A DNA stretch of 64,000 nucleotides from Rhea pennata. Lineage: Eukaryota; Chordata; Aves; Rheiformes; Rheidae. A program made the translations under genes and the position numbers. A model generated the notes under the pieces. That model was given only the letters and a program-made list of their open reading frames with translations, was not told the origin of the DNA and did no database searches. Of this stretch, positions 45,371 through 58,000 are shown one piece after another. Location of the stretch: contig NC_084663.1 in NCBI RefSeq assembly GCF_028389875.1, positions 216,466,876-216,530,875 on the forward strand. Direction: 5' to 3'. The first letter of the stretch is position 1. Every line of letters begins with the position of its first letter.

Positions 45371-46534
45371 ACCAAGAAATCATTGATAATTATGCTCCAA
45401 GTATAATTATGCTCCAAGTACAGTCATCTAAACAGCTTCGCTGCAGCTACCTCCTAGCATGCTCCACAGCCCATGCTTCCCTGACTTGATGATAGCAGTG
45501 AAATTGAAAAATGTCTTTCCGAACTAAGCCAATGCACTGCTTCCTTCCTGTATCAGGCCAAATACCTATCATAAGAGGAATTTAGATTGGTTAGATAATA
45601 CTTTTTCCTCAACTATTCCACTATGACAATCACAGATCCCTTCATATTATTTTCTAGGGACTTAGAGGTAGGTTGACTGTTCTCTTTTTCTCATTTTTTT
45701 TTCCTTTTTCCCTTAGTTTCTAAAAGGACAGGCATCAGTCTTCTCCCCTTTCCCACCTCCTGGAAGAGCTGCCTGTTCCCCACCAATCTCAAATGTCAGT
45801 GCTGCCAGCCTGGAGTCTGCTCACTGCCATCAGAACTGATCCCCAGAGCCCTGCTCCTGATCTAGTCACCAAACCCCCAAAAGGTGTAGTCACACCTTTC
45901 CTCTTCATGTTCATGAAAGGTGAATCAGTAATCAACCTACTCTTTTCTACGCTAGATCCATTCCCATCTCCTGGGACACTCACAGCCATGGAAACTTCCC
46001 AGTGCAGAACATCTCAGCACAGATGGTGATATTGCAGCGATGGCTTTGCCCAGCGAATCTGGAAAAGAGCACCCTGACAGGCAAGACAGTGAAGCAATTA
46101 CTCCTACTGAGCAAGAGAGGGAGGAATGACTTTGCCTCAGCACCCTGCAAGCTCTCAGCTTATTGCAAGCCACTGCAGTCTCAGGAGCCTGAGTCTCATC
46201 ACTTACCTGCAGAGCTGCAGGCAGGACTGTCTTCCCTGTCAGAGCCCTGAGGATCCATGACAGGAGCTCAGCTCCTCCTGTCTCTCAGCTTGGGAAAACA
46301 GGAAGGAACCAGAGAAATACATAGAGAAATGCTTGTTAAAGCAACACTTCATTTGCACAACATTTGCAGTGCCACTGCTGCTCCACTGAGGCTCAGGACA
46401 AGCACCTCAAGGGCAGCCCACGCACACCCCTGCTCTAGCCTTTGGGAGCAGAGGGGAAGGCCCAAACCAGGTCATGCTGCAAGGGCCACCTGGCTTCTCC
46501 TTTGACATACACAAGCCAGCCAGGATAGAGCTCA
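45371..46534. other. Intergenic
   Basis: No gene recognised. A short direct duplication of ATTATGCTCCAAGTA occurs at about 45388-45420. Confidence 0.45.
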
Positions 46535-47090
46535 TCCTGCACAGCACCCACAACCTGCACAGCATCCCCTCCCGGTCCTGCACAGCACCCCCTCACCCTG
46601 CACAGCATCCCCACATCCTGCACAGCACCCCCGAGCCCTACACAGCACCCCCACATGCTGCACAGCACCTCCACTCCTTGCACAGCACCCCCACACACTG
46701 CACAGCACCCTCAGCCCTGCACAGCATCCCCCAGCCCTACAGAGCACCCCCACACCTTGCACAGCACCCCTAACCCTGCACAGCATCCCCACATCCTGCA
46801 CAGCACCCCCCAGCCCTACACAGCACCTCCACATGCTGCACAGCACCTCCACTCCTTGCACAGCACCCCCACACACTGCACAGCACCCTCAGCCCTGCAC
46901 AGCACCCCCCAGCCCTACAGAGCACCCCCACACCTTGCACAGCACCCCTAGCCCTGCACAGCATCCCCACATCCTGCACAGCACCCCCCAGCCCTACACA
47001 ACACCCCCACACCTTGCACAGCACCCCCAGCCCTGCACAGCACCCCCCACATCCTGCACAGCACCCCGTAGCCCTGCAAGCACCCTTGGC
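46535..47090. repeat. Tandem repeat, about 20-bp unit (CTGCACAGCACCCCC), with 178-bp higher-order period
   Basis: About 27 degenerate copies of a roughly 20-bp unit built on CTGCACAGCAYCCCC. Blocks recur at a longer period: the string CACAGCACCTCCACTCCTTG begins at 46661 and again at 46839, 178 bp apart, with the flanking units in the same order. The open frames here on both strands (for example GCCAGxGxAVQGV-like repeats on the minus strand) follow from the repeat and are not taken as genes. Confidence 0.9.
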
Positions 47091-47269
47091 ACTGCATTTT
47101 GCCTGCATCCTGGTCCTGCACAGCCTCCCTGCCCTTGCTCAGGGTCCTGGCCCAGCTGCCCCACACTACCCACACAATGGGCCAGGCTGGGACCATGTCT
47201 CACCCGGGCAGGCCCTGAGCAACCTGTGGCAGGAAGAGCCGCAGCCAGGGAGCCGCCCCTCCGGCCTGG

Positions 47270-47576
47270 TATGGCACAGAACAGCATGGCACGGATGGCA
47301 CAGCACGACGCGGGATTGCACAGCATGACACGGCATGGCCCAGCATGGCATGGCATGGCATTGCACAGCCTGGCACAGCAGAGCCCAGCCTGGCATGTCA
47401 TAGCACAGCGCAGCACAGCTGGCACAGCGTGGCATGGCATTGCATAGCCTAGCACAGCATGGCACAGTGCAGCACTGCCTGGCACGGCGTGGCACAGGCC
47501 AGCATGACATGGCACAGCAGAGGCCAGCCTGGCACGGCACAGCATTGCATGGCACAGTACAGCTCAGCACAACACA
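47270..47576. repeat. Degenerate GGCACAGCATGGCAT-type short repeat
   Basis: Dense, irregular recurrence of TGGCACAGC, CATGGCATGGCA and CCAGCCTGGCA. It shares the core CACAGCA with the array just upstream, suggesting common origin or homogenisation. Confidence 0.75.
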
Positions 47577-47960
47577 GGCGCCAGGACCAGGAACTGGGCA
47601 CCAGCACTAGGAACTGGCACCAGCACTGGCACGAGGTACCAGGAGCTGACACCAGCACCAGACACCAGGAACCAGCACCAGGCATGGGAATGGGGGGGGG
47701 GCTGGGAACCTGCAACAGTAACTGTGTCACTGACACCAAGCCCTGGCACCAGCCCAGCCCTGGGGGGGGGGGGGGGGTCTGTGCTGGCACCAGGAACCAG
47801 CACTGGGAGCCAGACCAGCACCGAGCACTGGGATCCGGCACTAGGCACTGAGAGCCAGCACTGGGCTCTGGCACCAGGAACTGGCACCGAGGAGGTTCTG
47901 TCACCACCAGGAACAGGGGCTGGGGAGGGGCCTGATGGCACCAGGACTCTGGCACCAGCA
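47577..47960. repeat. Degenerate GGCACCAGCACTGG-type repeat with G runs
   Basis: Repeats of GGCACCAG(G/C)A and ACTGG, interrupted by runs of 9 G (about 47693-47701) and 16 G (47762-47777). The purine/pyrimidine asymmetry and G runs make quadruplex formation plausible. Confidence 0.7.
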
Positions 47961-48009
47961 CCGGACAGGGGAGAGCTCTGCTGACAACAGCATGGAGCAG
48001 CGAGATAGA

Positions 48010-48300
48010 GCAGGATGCACAGAAATGGGTGCACAAAGATGGGGTATGTGGGGATGGGAAACATGGGGCTGGGGGGGTGGGAAACATGGGGTTGGGGTAT
48101 GTGGGGATGGGGTACATGACGACCAGTGACCCTGATGGGATGGCCACAGATGGGATGCCAGGGACAGGGCGCACATGATGGGATGCAGAAGATGGGGTCT
48201 GCAGGACAAGGTGCACATGATGTGATCCTCAGGGAAGGGTACCCAGGCCAGGTGCCCTGGGGAGGGGGTGACGGGGATGGGCACCTGGGATGAGGTGTCC
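48010..48300. repeat. GGGATGGGG/ACATGGGG short-period repeat
   Basis: Irregular repetition of GGGATGGG, GGGTATGTGGGGATGGG and AACATGGGG units, about 12-18 bp. G-rich on the plus strand. Confidence 0.7.
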
Positions 48301-50850
48301 CAGATGGCAACAGCCAGGGCCCTGCACAGCCAGCAGTGCGAGGGCTGCTCCAGCTCTGCGCTCCCAGCAAGAGCACCCAGACACCTTGGTCTCCCACCAA
48401 TGTCTGGGGGTGGAGAGGTGGTCAGGGCTGCCAGGCCCAGTGAGCCCAGCCAGCTGCTGCACTGGCTCTCCTCGGCCGTCTCCCCACATCCTGCCTGACC
48501 TGCGGTTACGGCCAGGGCTTTGGTGGCATTTGCAAAACAGCATTGTGCGGCACCGTGCCTCAGTTTCCCTGCTTGTGCAGGGCAGCCTGAGGCTGGCATG
48601 GCCCCACTCATCTGCCTTCCTCACCTCCCTGCTTAGGGGAAGGCAAGGAAGCATTTGGGGGGGGAAAGGGTGGAAATATGGGTTAGGGCAGTGATGTACC
48701 CAGCTCCCCACCTGAAAACTTCACTGGAAGCTGAAGTCCGATTTCCCTTCCCATCCAAGGATCTGCAAATCTCCAGGAATTTCGCTGCTTGCACACTTGC
48801 TCTGCAGAGCTTCTCTTCTCTGGGCGAGCCTGTCTAGAGAGGAGTTTCACAGAACTGGAAGTCTAGTGTCACAGGACAAGGTTTGGTGGAGTCCGTGACA
48901 GCGCTGGTTAAATGCCCCTGGCAGGATTTCTGTGTCCCACTGTGCACAGCTTCTCCCATTCAGGCTGAAGCAGTGCATTCGCATCCATGGAGCAACCAAG
49001 TGAAGGAGCAGTGGAGGCTAATCCTAGTGAACACCGAGGATGTGTCAATTCCTGCAACCCTAGAAGAACAAGTGATGGTTTGTGTCACTTCGTGGCATGA
49101 GGGCACAGTATGCGCTTCTGAGAGCTGCCTTGATGCACAGCCCTTTCCCCTTAAGTCACTGGATGGTGACAAAAACATGGATGAGGGTGAAGTGCAGCTC
49201 CAGGATCACCACGGGCAGCATGCTATGTTCACAGTGAAAAATGCTCATCTAATGCCCTGCCAGATAAATAGGATAAAAATGGCCTGGGAGTTATTTTAGA
49301 ACAGCTCTTGGAAAGGCTCCTAATGGATCGCCCACACATGACACAAAATATGTGTTTTACAAAAGGAAAACCAAGAGCAAAGGGCTCATGATGTTCAGAT
49401 AACACAGTCCAGGTGGCTGCACGTGTACAAAATCCAGGAATGAGGAAGACAGGCATCAGAAACGATCTATTTGCTGATCCTGACCCTTTTCATGGCAGGA
49501 CAGCCCCACTGCCAGAGACACAAGGAGGACCCAGCCAAAAAGCCGGGCTGCGTCTAGAGCAGTGCTGCACACTGCCGACAGTGAGGACTTGCTCCCAGGC
49601 GATTAGTTGAAGCATAAGCCCAACACAGAAACTCTCGGGCTGAAAGCAGCTAAATCCAAAGCAGCAGAAGCCCCAATGTGCCCTGCCCTGCACAAAACGC
49701 AAGGAAGTGGGAACTTCAATACAGCTGCTCAGCTCTAGCTCCAGCACACACCTCTGACCATGGCACACTGACTAGACAAAGTATTTGCAGAATATGGAGA
49801 TGCAGAATGATTTTCCTCATTCTTTATTATGATATTTGGCAATACAAACTTTTGAATTCATTTTATATGGAAAAATATTCTTGCCACAGTTAACTGTAGC
49901 AGACTGTATTCCACTGTCATTGCATGAACTAATTCCAGAGCGATGAGGATGTCCTGTTCTGGTGTCCTTCTCACTGCTTCTCCTCTCCTCCATGCTGGTG
50001 GGCGTCGTGTCCACACTCTGAACTGGGAACTTTGTACATATCATTCACTGTAAGCTCAGCCCTGTCTAGCATGGCTGCTTTTTGCAAAGTCAGTCTGGAT
50101 CAGCTGTAATTCCCACCTCTAACTCGCTTTCCCTGCAGTTCGATACTGTGTGCTCTGGAGACCTGCTCTGTCCTGCCAAGACTGCCCATGCAGCAGCTTT
50201 CCAGCCCAAGGCAACACCCAAGCACTACTGATGGCAGCAGAGCAGAGCTGGAGCAGGCAGTGGTTCCATGCACCGGTGTTTAACTGGGGCACAGATGATC
50301 CTTACCTGTCCAGACACCCATTTGGCTACTGCCAAGGGATTTGTGAAATGTTTCTTGGGCTGCAACAAGCCCAGGCACAGAGAACCTGCTACCAAAGGAG
50401 AGGGAGATGTTGGAGAAAGCAGTGCATTTCCATATTCTCACAGACTAATTCAGAAATGCTGGAGGGCACGATGTGACACGATGACAGAGCCAGAATCACC
50501 TGGAACAGCCAGTGCTGCAGACTGGAGGACAGGAGACAGACTTACCTCCTTGCCCGTACACCAGGAGGGCTGTAGCTCACATGGTTCTGTAAGCAGTGCT
50601 CACTGAGATTTTCCTTCTGTGCCCCTCTGTCCCTGCCTTGGAGATCCCTGGACAGTCATGAGAGGATTTCTGTGCCTGGTCTTTTCCCTTGTCCCCACAG
50701 GGCCTGGACACAAGCAGGTCACAGGCCTGGAGATCTGTAGACCCTTAGAATGCTGCACCTGAGCTTTGCCTCCAAACCCTTTGGCAGGAGCAATATCTCT
50801 CCACCTGGACTGAGTGCAGAAGCTCTGAGTAAGGCACAGGACTAGCCCCA
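48301..50850. other. Intergenic
   Basis: A 138-codon frame at 48883-49299 lacks recognisable features. No repeat or RNA gene seen. A canonical AATAAA on the minus strand (TTTATT, 49823-49828) lies 1 kb past the OR at 50851 and could serve it. Confidence 0.45.
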
Positions 50851-51810
50851 CTAAACAACTCGGTTTCCCTGGCTTCCCATCCAAGCCAACATTAACGTTT
50901 CACGAATCTGCTTGTTTTTCATTCCATAAATGATGGGATTTAGCATGGGGGGAACCACTACGTAGAGATTGGCCAGCAGTATGTGGACGTGGCGGGGGAT
51001 GCTGCGGCCACCAAACCGGTGTGTGAGGAAGGAGAAAAACGCCGGCGTGTAGAACAAGAGGATGATGCAGAGGTGGGAGCAGCAGGTGCCGATAGCCTTG
51101 AGCCGGGCGCCTGTGGAGGGGAGCTGGAAGACGGCCCTGAGAATCAGTCCATAAGAGACAGCAATGATCACTACATCTGTCCCCACTGACAGCAGGGCGA
51201 CTGTTAGACCGTACACAGCATTGACTTTTATACTTGTGCAGGCCAGCCTGGCTACCCCCATGTGCTCGCAATAAGAGTGAGGGATAACACGGTTTCTGCA
51301 GTAAGGCAGCCTCTGAAGCAGAAAAATAATTGGGAGGATGATGCAGAGGCTTCTGACAACGGCTACCAGCTCTATTACCCAGATGGTCGAGTGGGTCAAT
51401 AAAGTCACATATCTCAGGGGGTTGCAGATGGCAACATAGCGATCGAAGGCCATGGCCACCAGAATTGCTGACTCTGTGACAAAAATAAAATGAACAAGAA
51501 ACACCTGAGCAAGGCATGCACCAAGAGAAATGTCCCTCACTCTGAACCAGAAAATGGCTAACATCCTGGGCACTGTAGAGGTGCATAAGAGCAAGTCTGC
51601 TACTGTCAATGCAGAAAGGAAAAGGTACATAGGTTTGTGGAGGCTTTGTTCTCTTAATATGGTAAATAGCACGACTAAGTTCCCTAGAAGTGCAAAAATA
51701 TACATGGAGAAGAAGGGGACAGAAATGCAGAGGTGAAACTTCTCCAGGCCTGGGATGCCAACAAGGATGAATGTTCCTGGCCTGAAGTCTGTGTAATTGA
51801 CAGCTGCCAT
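50851..51810 (-). CDS. Class I olfactory receptor, OR52-like
   Basis: An intact coding exon of 319 residues. It shows the glycosylation site NYT (5-7), GN in TM1 (43-44), LHKPMYLFLSAL, Cys 99, [10 protein letters not shown] (120-129), PYCRNR and SYCEHMGVARLACTSI in the second loop, AVYGLTVALLSVGTD, SY (219-220), [23 protein letters not shown] and PPMLNPIIY (287-295). It is the most distant of the three intact ORs here. The VYGLTVALL stretch is characteristic of OR52-type receptors. I chose the ATG at 51810, aligned with other ORs. The frame is open for 51 codons more, but a strong acceptor (TTTGTATTTTTCAG, ending at 51841) precedes it, so the coding exon probably begins at 51840 and joins an upstream 5' UTR exon. 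Confidence 0.95.
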   Translation of the reverse strand: MAAVNYTDFRPGTFILVGIPGLEKFHLCISVPFFSMYIFALLGNLVVLFTILREQSLHKPMYLFLSALTVADLLLCTSTVPRMLAIFWFRVRDISLGACLAQVFLVHFIFVTESAILVAMAFDRYVAICNPLRYVTLLTHSTIWVIELVAVVRSLCIILPIIFLLQRLPYCRNRVIPHSYCEHMGVARLACTSIKVNAVYGLTVALLSVGTDVVIIAVSYGLILRAVFQLPSTGARLKAIGTCCSHLCIILLFYTPAFFSFLTHRFGGRSIPRHVHILLANLYVVVPPMLNPIIYGMKNKQIRETLMLAWMGSQGNRVV

Positions 51811-51842
51811 AAGGGTCTTTGATCTTTTGTTTAGAAATACCT

Positions 51843-54800
51843 GAAAAATACAAAAAAGACAAGTACAGCATAAGAGAAAGTATAAATGCCAGCACAGTTT
51901 AGCAGCACTCACAGGTGGGAAAATCCTGTCTCCACTTACGTCAATGTGATCTGTAGCATTCATACCAGAAACTCAGTCATGACATAAAACATCAGGAGAG
52001 AGTGTGCACAGCCGGACCCTGGGCTGATATCGCATGGCAACTTTTCTGCTTCTCGGTCCTCATTTTGATGAGGGATGAGGAAGCTGAAAGCTGCTAAACT
52101 AGTCACTGGTTTTTGGAGAGAAAAACAAAAACCTAAGGCAGAGGTAGCAGCAGACGCTGTTGGGCTCCATGTGAAGCCCCATGCTCTGGGAAGGGAAGAG
52201 ATGCAGCAATATTCACTTTGATTAGGCAAGAGGAAAACTGGGAGGAAATTCAGAGAAAGCCCAGCTAGCCAGGTGGATGATCACTACTGCAGCAGCAGAA
52301 GTTGAAGGCAGCAAACAAACTGAAAGGAGGGATTTGAATTCACCCTTAGGCAGAGGCTGCTTTTGGGTGCAGGCCACCCCACACCCATGGAGCAGAGATC
52401 ATTCCCCCATTTGAGCCAGGCTGGCGAAACCCAGCAGCTCCTGCCGCTCAGGAGGGCAAGGCTGGGCTTCTGCATCACAGCCCTGTCTCTGATGACTCTG
52501 CTCCATGAGACATCTGTCCTGGTGCCACACCTGCTGTCTCCATCAGACCCAAACACTCGTCCCTTACTCTGCTACACAGAGTACCAGCAGTGTCCCATTG
52601 CCTCGTGGCTTTGCAGCCCTCAGGTTTTGCAGAAGATGGCTCAGAAATAGCCATCCGCAGCAAGGAAGAGCAGCCCCAGGGCTGGGTCCTGCGCACTGCG
52701 ACTCACCAGGTCTGGCCTTAACCAGGGATGAGGAGCTGCCGGCAGTGATCTTGGTGGAGGACTTGCAGTGCTGATAGCTCAGACGTCAGTGTATTTAGGC
52801 TCTCTTTCTGCAAGTCCCAGAAGGATGCTTAGGGCCAACAGGGAGCTGCAGGTCCCTGGTCTGCCCTGATGCTTCCAGATTCAGGTGATTAAACATAAGC
52901 CTGAAAATCAGCAGTACAGGGGCAGGAAGCAGATCCATTTGCCCAAATGAGCAGGAGGGAGTGTAAAGAGCAGAAAGCCAGTACAAATTATAAATAATAA
53001 TTTTGGAAGGGTAACTACTTCCCATTCAGATGAAAGGCAGCATTGAGCAGGAGACTGCAGAATTTAGTGGGCCAGACAAAGCGTGGAAGAAAAGAGACAA
53101 CACTTAGGATTGCTTTCATCACGTCAGACGTAGAACCTGGTCCCTCCCCAGACATCACGCCCATGGCTGACACAGCCCATCCTGGAGGAGTCCTAACCTA
53201 AGTGAACGTGCAAACCCTGTGGACTTCTTGCGGGGTCTCAGGCTGTCTGGTGTTGTGCAGCACTGTGCTAGCGTTGGTCAAGGAGCCTCATTTAACAGCG
53301 CGTACCACCACTCACTCCTAACTATCATTATGGTCTTATAACATACAGTCTCCAGAGAGAGCCTCAAGTATTTAAAGACTATCCTGATGGGGAACCAGAT
53401 TTTCTAACCTGGGGCTGAGGATCATCAACAGCTTCACTGTAACTGGTGCAGCTCTGATGAATCAATGCACAGATTAAGTGGAGAAAAGACTGTTTTATTC
53501 CCCCAGCTGCCTCTTTCCCTTGCACCTGGAGGCTCAGCAGTTTTCTAAAGGCCAAGTTTCAGTCCACTTTCCAGAAGAAAGGTCTATAACCTTGTTTTAA
53601 AGAGGAGTCCAAGCAGATGCCCCCAGCAGTGAGCTAGTCCAATGCTCTGCCACGCAGGCTGACAGCACGCTCTCCTTGCCACCTGGCAGCATGGACACTT
53701 TGAGGACCTTGGTGGTGCTCCAGATGGACCGTGTTGTTGGCAGGTGTTTACACAGAGCCCGGAGCCCCACAAAACTGGCCTCTCCTGCTCCACGCTCCCT
53801 CTGCCTGCTCAGAGACAGTTTTCCTCCTGGTTATGTGAAGTGTGCAACTACTGCTATTCCTTCAAATGTCTGTTGGATCAATACTATGACTTCAAAACCT
53901 ATCGCACCTTACTATAGGGATTCACCTAGGTATGCAGTGCAACTCTGGGGAGGATCTCGCAATTCACCCTGGAGCTGTGCAGCACCTTTAGGGCTGGTGT
54001 CTCTCGTTTGGTCTTGCAGAGGGGAAACTGAGGCACAGAACCAAGGTGTGGATTAGCCCCCTGGGTTGTTCCTGCCTTCATATATTTCTCATCTCCAGCC
54101 TTTCCGAGGCAGAAGGTGTGTACATGGGTGTCCCTGAGCAAGCAAGGGGGAAGCCCACGCACGCAGAAGACACTTTTTGCATGAAGTCTGCATTCAGCTG
54201 TGCTGAGGGGCTATAGAAATAAATGTCTGTACTAACAATCACAGTGAGATGAGGATGACTATGAGAAAATCCACAAAGTGTCGTGGCATGCAGCCAGCAT
54301 GTGAGATGCTGTCTCTGCCTGTGCTGAATAAGCTACAGCAAATATTTCCATGGCACACAGAAACGGCAGAGCGTTACATGTAATTACACGTGCACGACTC
54401 TCAGCAGAGCTGAAAGCCCTTCTGATCCGCCAGACGCAGACAAAGGGCAACATCTACCCAGCAGTCGGCTAAACAGTAATTCCCTTGTTAAACCCTCCTC
54501 AGCGCGTTTCTGGAGGTCTGCTCATTTCTGAAGCACGGGCTCCCTGTCTGGGGAGAGCCCAGCTGCTGCTCCTGCTCGGCCCCATTTCCCACATGGGAGA
54601 ACCAGTCACCGCTCCTGGATCTCCCCGTGGGTGACGGGGATGAGCACGGAGGACGGGTGCCAGCAGTGGGGCAGTGTCCGAGTGTCCTTCCTGCCCTGTC
54701 CGAGAGCGAGCAGAGCCGTGGGACACGGTGGCACCGCGGGGACCATTTAACACAGGGCGTTGCCTGGCCACAACCCAGTGCCCGGGTGCAGGCGGAGGAC

Positions 54801-55021
54801 AGGACACGTGGGACCTCAGGAGCTTGGCCACCAGGGACGCCCCGAGACTCGCAGGGGCACCGGACCCCGCTGGAGCATCCCACGTCGCCGGCCCATCCCC
54901 GCCCCAGGGACTGTTGTGCCGGAGTGTCCAAGGAGCCTTTGCTCCCTCCTGCCTCGGCGGGTCACAGCGGCCTCGGAAGCGTTGCAGGGAGCTCCCGGGC
55001 CGCTTCTGCACTCCTCGGGCA
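51843..55021. other. Intergenic between OR gene and minisatellite
   Basis: No gene or repeat family recognised to about 54.5 kb. From about 54.5 kb base composition rises to GC-rich with CpGs, continuous with the array that follows. Confidence 0.45.
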
Positions 55022-58000
55022 ACCGAGGAGCTGGGTGCTGGCGAGAGGCCTTGCTCCCTGGTGCAGCTGTGACCCGGAGCAGGGTGCTGGCGAGAGGGCT
55101 TGCTCCCCGGTGCAGCTGTGACCCGGAGCAGGGTGCTGGCGAGAGGCCTTGCTCCCCGGTGCAGCTGCAACCCGGAACTGGGTGCTGGCAAGAGGGCTTG
55201 CTCCTCGGTGCAGCTGCGACCCGGAACTGGGTGCTGGCAAGAGGGCTTGCTCCTCGGTGCAGCTGCAACCCGGAACTGGGTGCTGGCAAGAGGGCTTGCT
55301 CCCCGGTGCAGCTGTGACCCGGAGCAGGGTGCTGGCGAGAGGCCTTGCTCCCCGGTGCAGCCGCAACCCGGAACTGGGTGCTGGCGAGAGGGCTTGCTCC
55401 CCGGTGCAGCCGCAACCCGGAGCAGGGTGCTGGCGAGAGGGCTTGCTCCCCGGTGCAGCTGTGACCCGGAGCAGGGTGCTGGCGAGAGGGCTTGCTCCCC
55501 GGTGCAGCCGCGACCCGGAGCTGGGTGCTGGCGAGAGGGCTTGCTCCCCGGTGCAGCTGCAACCCGGAGCTAGGTGCTGGCAAGAGGCCTTGCTCCCCGG
55601 TGCAGCCGCAACCCGGAGCTGGGTGCTGGCGAGAGGCCTTGCTCCCCGGTGCAGCCGCGACCCGGAACTGGGTGCTGGCAAGAGGCCTTGCTCCCCGGTG
55701 CAGCCGCAACCCGGAGCTGGGTGCTGGCGAGAGGGCTTGCTCCCCGGTGCAGCCGCGACCCGGAACTGGGTGCTGGCGAGAGGCCTTGCTCCCCGGTGCA
55801 GCCGCGACCCGGAACTGGGTGCTGGCAAGAGGGCTTGCTCCCCGGTGCAGCCGCGACCCGGAACTGGGTGCTGGCGAGAGGCCTTGCTCCCCGGTGCAGC
55901 TGCAACCCGGAGCTGGGTGCTGGCGAGAGGGCTTGCTCCCCGGTGCAGCCGCGACCCGGAACTGGGTGCTGGCGAGAGGGCTTGCTCCCCGGTGCAGCCG
56001 CGACCCGGAGCTGGGTGCTGGCGAGAGGGCTTGCTCCCCGGTGCAGCTGCAACCCGGAGCTGGGTGCTGGCGAGAGGGCTTGCTCCCCGGTGCAGCTGCA
56101 ACCCGGAGCTGGGTGCTGGCGAGAGCCCTTGCTCCCCGGTGCAGCCGCAACCCGGAGCTGGGTGCTGGCGAGAGGCCTTGCTCCCCAGTGCAGCTGCAAC
56201 CCGGAGCTAGGTGCTGGCGAGAGGCCTTGCTCCCCGGTGCAGCCGCAACCCGGAGCTGGGTGCTGGCGAGAGGCCTTGCTCCCCGGTACAGCCGCAACCC
56301 GGAGCTGGGTGCTGGCGAGAGGCCTTGCTCCCCGGTGCAGCTGTGACCCGGAGCTAGGTGCTGGCGAGAGGCCTTGCTCCCCGGTGCAGCTGTGACCCGG
56401 AGCAGGGTGCTGGCGAGAGGGCTTGCTCCCCGGTGCAGCCGCGACCCGGAGCTGGGTGCTGGCGAGAGGCCTTGCTCCCCGGTGCAGCCGCGACCCGGAG
56501 CTGGGTGCTGGCGAGAGGCCTTGCTCCCCGGTGCAGCTGTGACCCGGAGCAGGGTGCTGGCGAGAGGGCTTGCTCCTCGGTGCAGCTGCGACCCGGAACT
56601 GGGTGCTGGCAAGAGGGCTTGCTCCCCGGTGCAGCCGCAACCCGGAGCTGGGTGCTGGCGAGAGGCCTTGCTCCCCGGTGCAGCCGCAACCCGGAGCAGG
56701 GTGCTGGCGAGAGGGCTTGCTCCCCGGTGCAGCCGCGACCCGGAGCTGGGTGCTGGCGAGAGGGCTTGCTCCCCGGTGCAGCTGCAACCCGGAGCTAGGT
56801 GCTGGCAAGAGGCCTTGCTCCCCGGTGCAGCCGCAACCCGGAGCTGGGTGCTGGCGAGAGGCCTTGCTCCCCGGTGCAGCTGTGACCCGGAGCAGGGTGC
56901 TGGCGAGAGGGCTTGCTCCTCGGTGCAGCTGCGACCCGGAGCTGGGTGCTGGCGAGAGGGCTTGCTCCCCGGTGCAGCTGCAACCCGGAGCTGGGTGCTG
57001 GCGAGAGGCCTTGCTCCCCGGTGCAGCCGCAACCCGGAGCAGGATGCTGGCGAGAGGCCTTGCTCCCCGGTGCAGCTGCAACCCGGAGCTGGGTGCTGGC
57101 GAGAGGGCTTGCTCCCCGGTGCAGCTGCAACCCGGAGCTGGGTGCTGGCGAGAGGGCTTGCTCCCCGGTGCAGCTGCAACCCGGAGCTGGGTGCTGGCGA
57201 GAGGCCTTGCTCCCCGGTGCAGCTGCAAACCGGAGCAGGGTGCTGGCGAGAGGGCTTGCTCCCCGGTGCAGCCGCGACCCGGAGCTGGGTGCTGGCGAGA
57301 GGGCTTGCTCCCCGGTGCAGCTGCAACCCGGAGCAGGGTGCTGGCGAGAGGCCTTGCTCCCCGGTGCAGCTGCGACCCGGAGCTGGGTGCTGGCGAGAGG
57401 GCTTGCTCCCCGGTGCAGCCGCAACCCGGAGCTGGGTGCTGGCGAGAGGGCTTGCTCCCCGGTGCAGCTGCAACCCGGAGCTGGGTGCTGGCGAGAGGGC
57501 TTGCTCCCCGGTGCAGTCGCAACCCGGAACTGGGTGCTGGCGAGAGGCCTTGCTCCCCAGTGCAGCCGCAACCCGGAGCTGGGTGCTGGCGAGAGGCCTT
57601 GCTCCCCGGTGCAGCCGCAACCCGGAGCTAGGTGCTGGCGAGAGGCCTTGCTCCCTGGTGCAGCTGCGACCCGGAGCAGGGTGCTGGCGAGAGGCCTTGC
57701 TCCCCGGTGCAGCCGCGACCCGGAGCTGGGTGCTGGCGAGAGGCCTCGCTCCCCGGTGCAGCTGCGACCCGGAGCTGGGTGCTGGCGAGAGGCCTTGCTC
57801 CCCGGTGCAGCCGCAACCTGGAGCTGGGTGCTGGCGAGAGGCCTTGCTCCCCGGTGCAGCCGCAACCCGGAGCTGGGTGCTGGCGAGAGGGCTTGCTCCT
57901 CGGTGCAGCTGCGACCCGGAACTGGGTGCTGGCGAGAGGGCTTGCACCCCGGTGCAGCTGCAACCTGGAGCAGGGTGCTGGCGAGAGGGCTTGCTCCTCG

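Noticed and set aside
46435-47545. Cys/Gly- and His/Pro-rich repeat proteins on both strands
   Set aside because: They are direct read-outs of the CTGCACAGCACCCCC and GGCACAGCATGG repeats.
50900-51895. 331-codon shifted-frame minus-strand open frame over the OR gene
   Set aside because: Overlaps the clear receptor in another frame; it lacks any seven-helix pattern.
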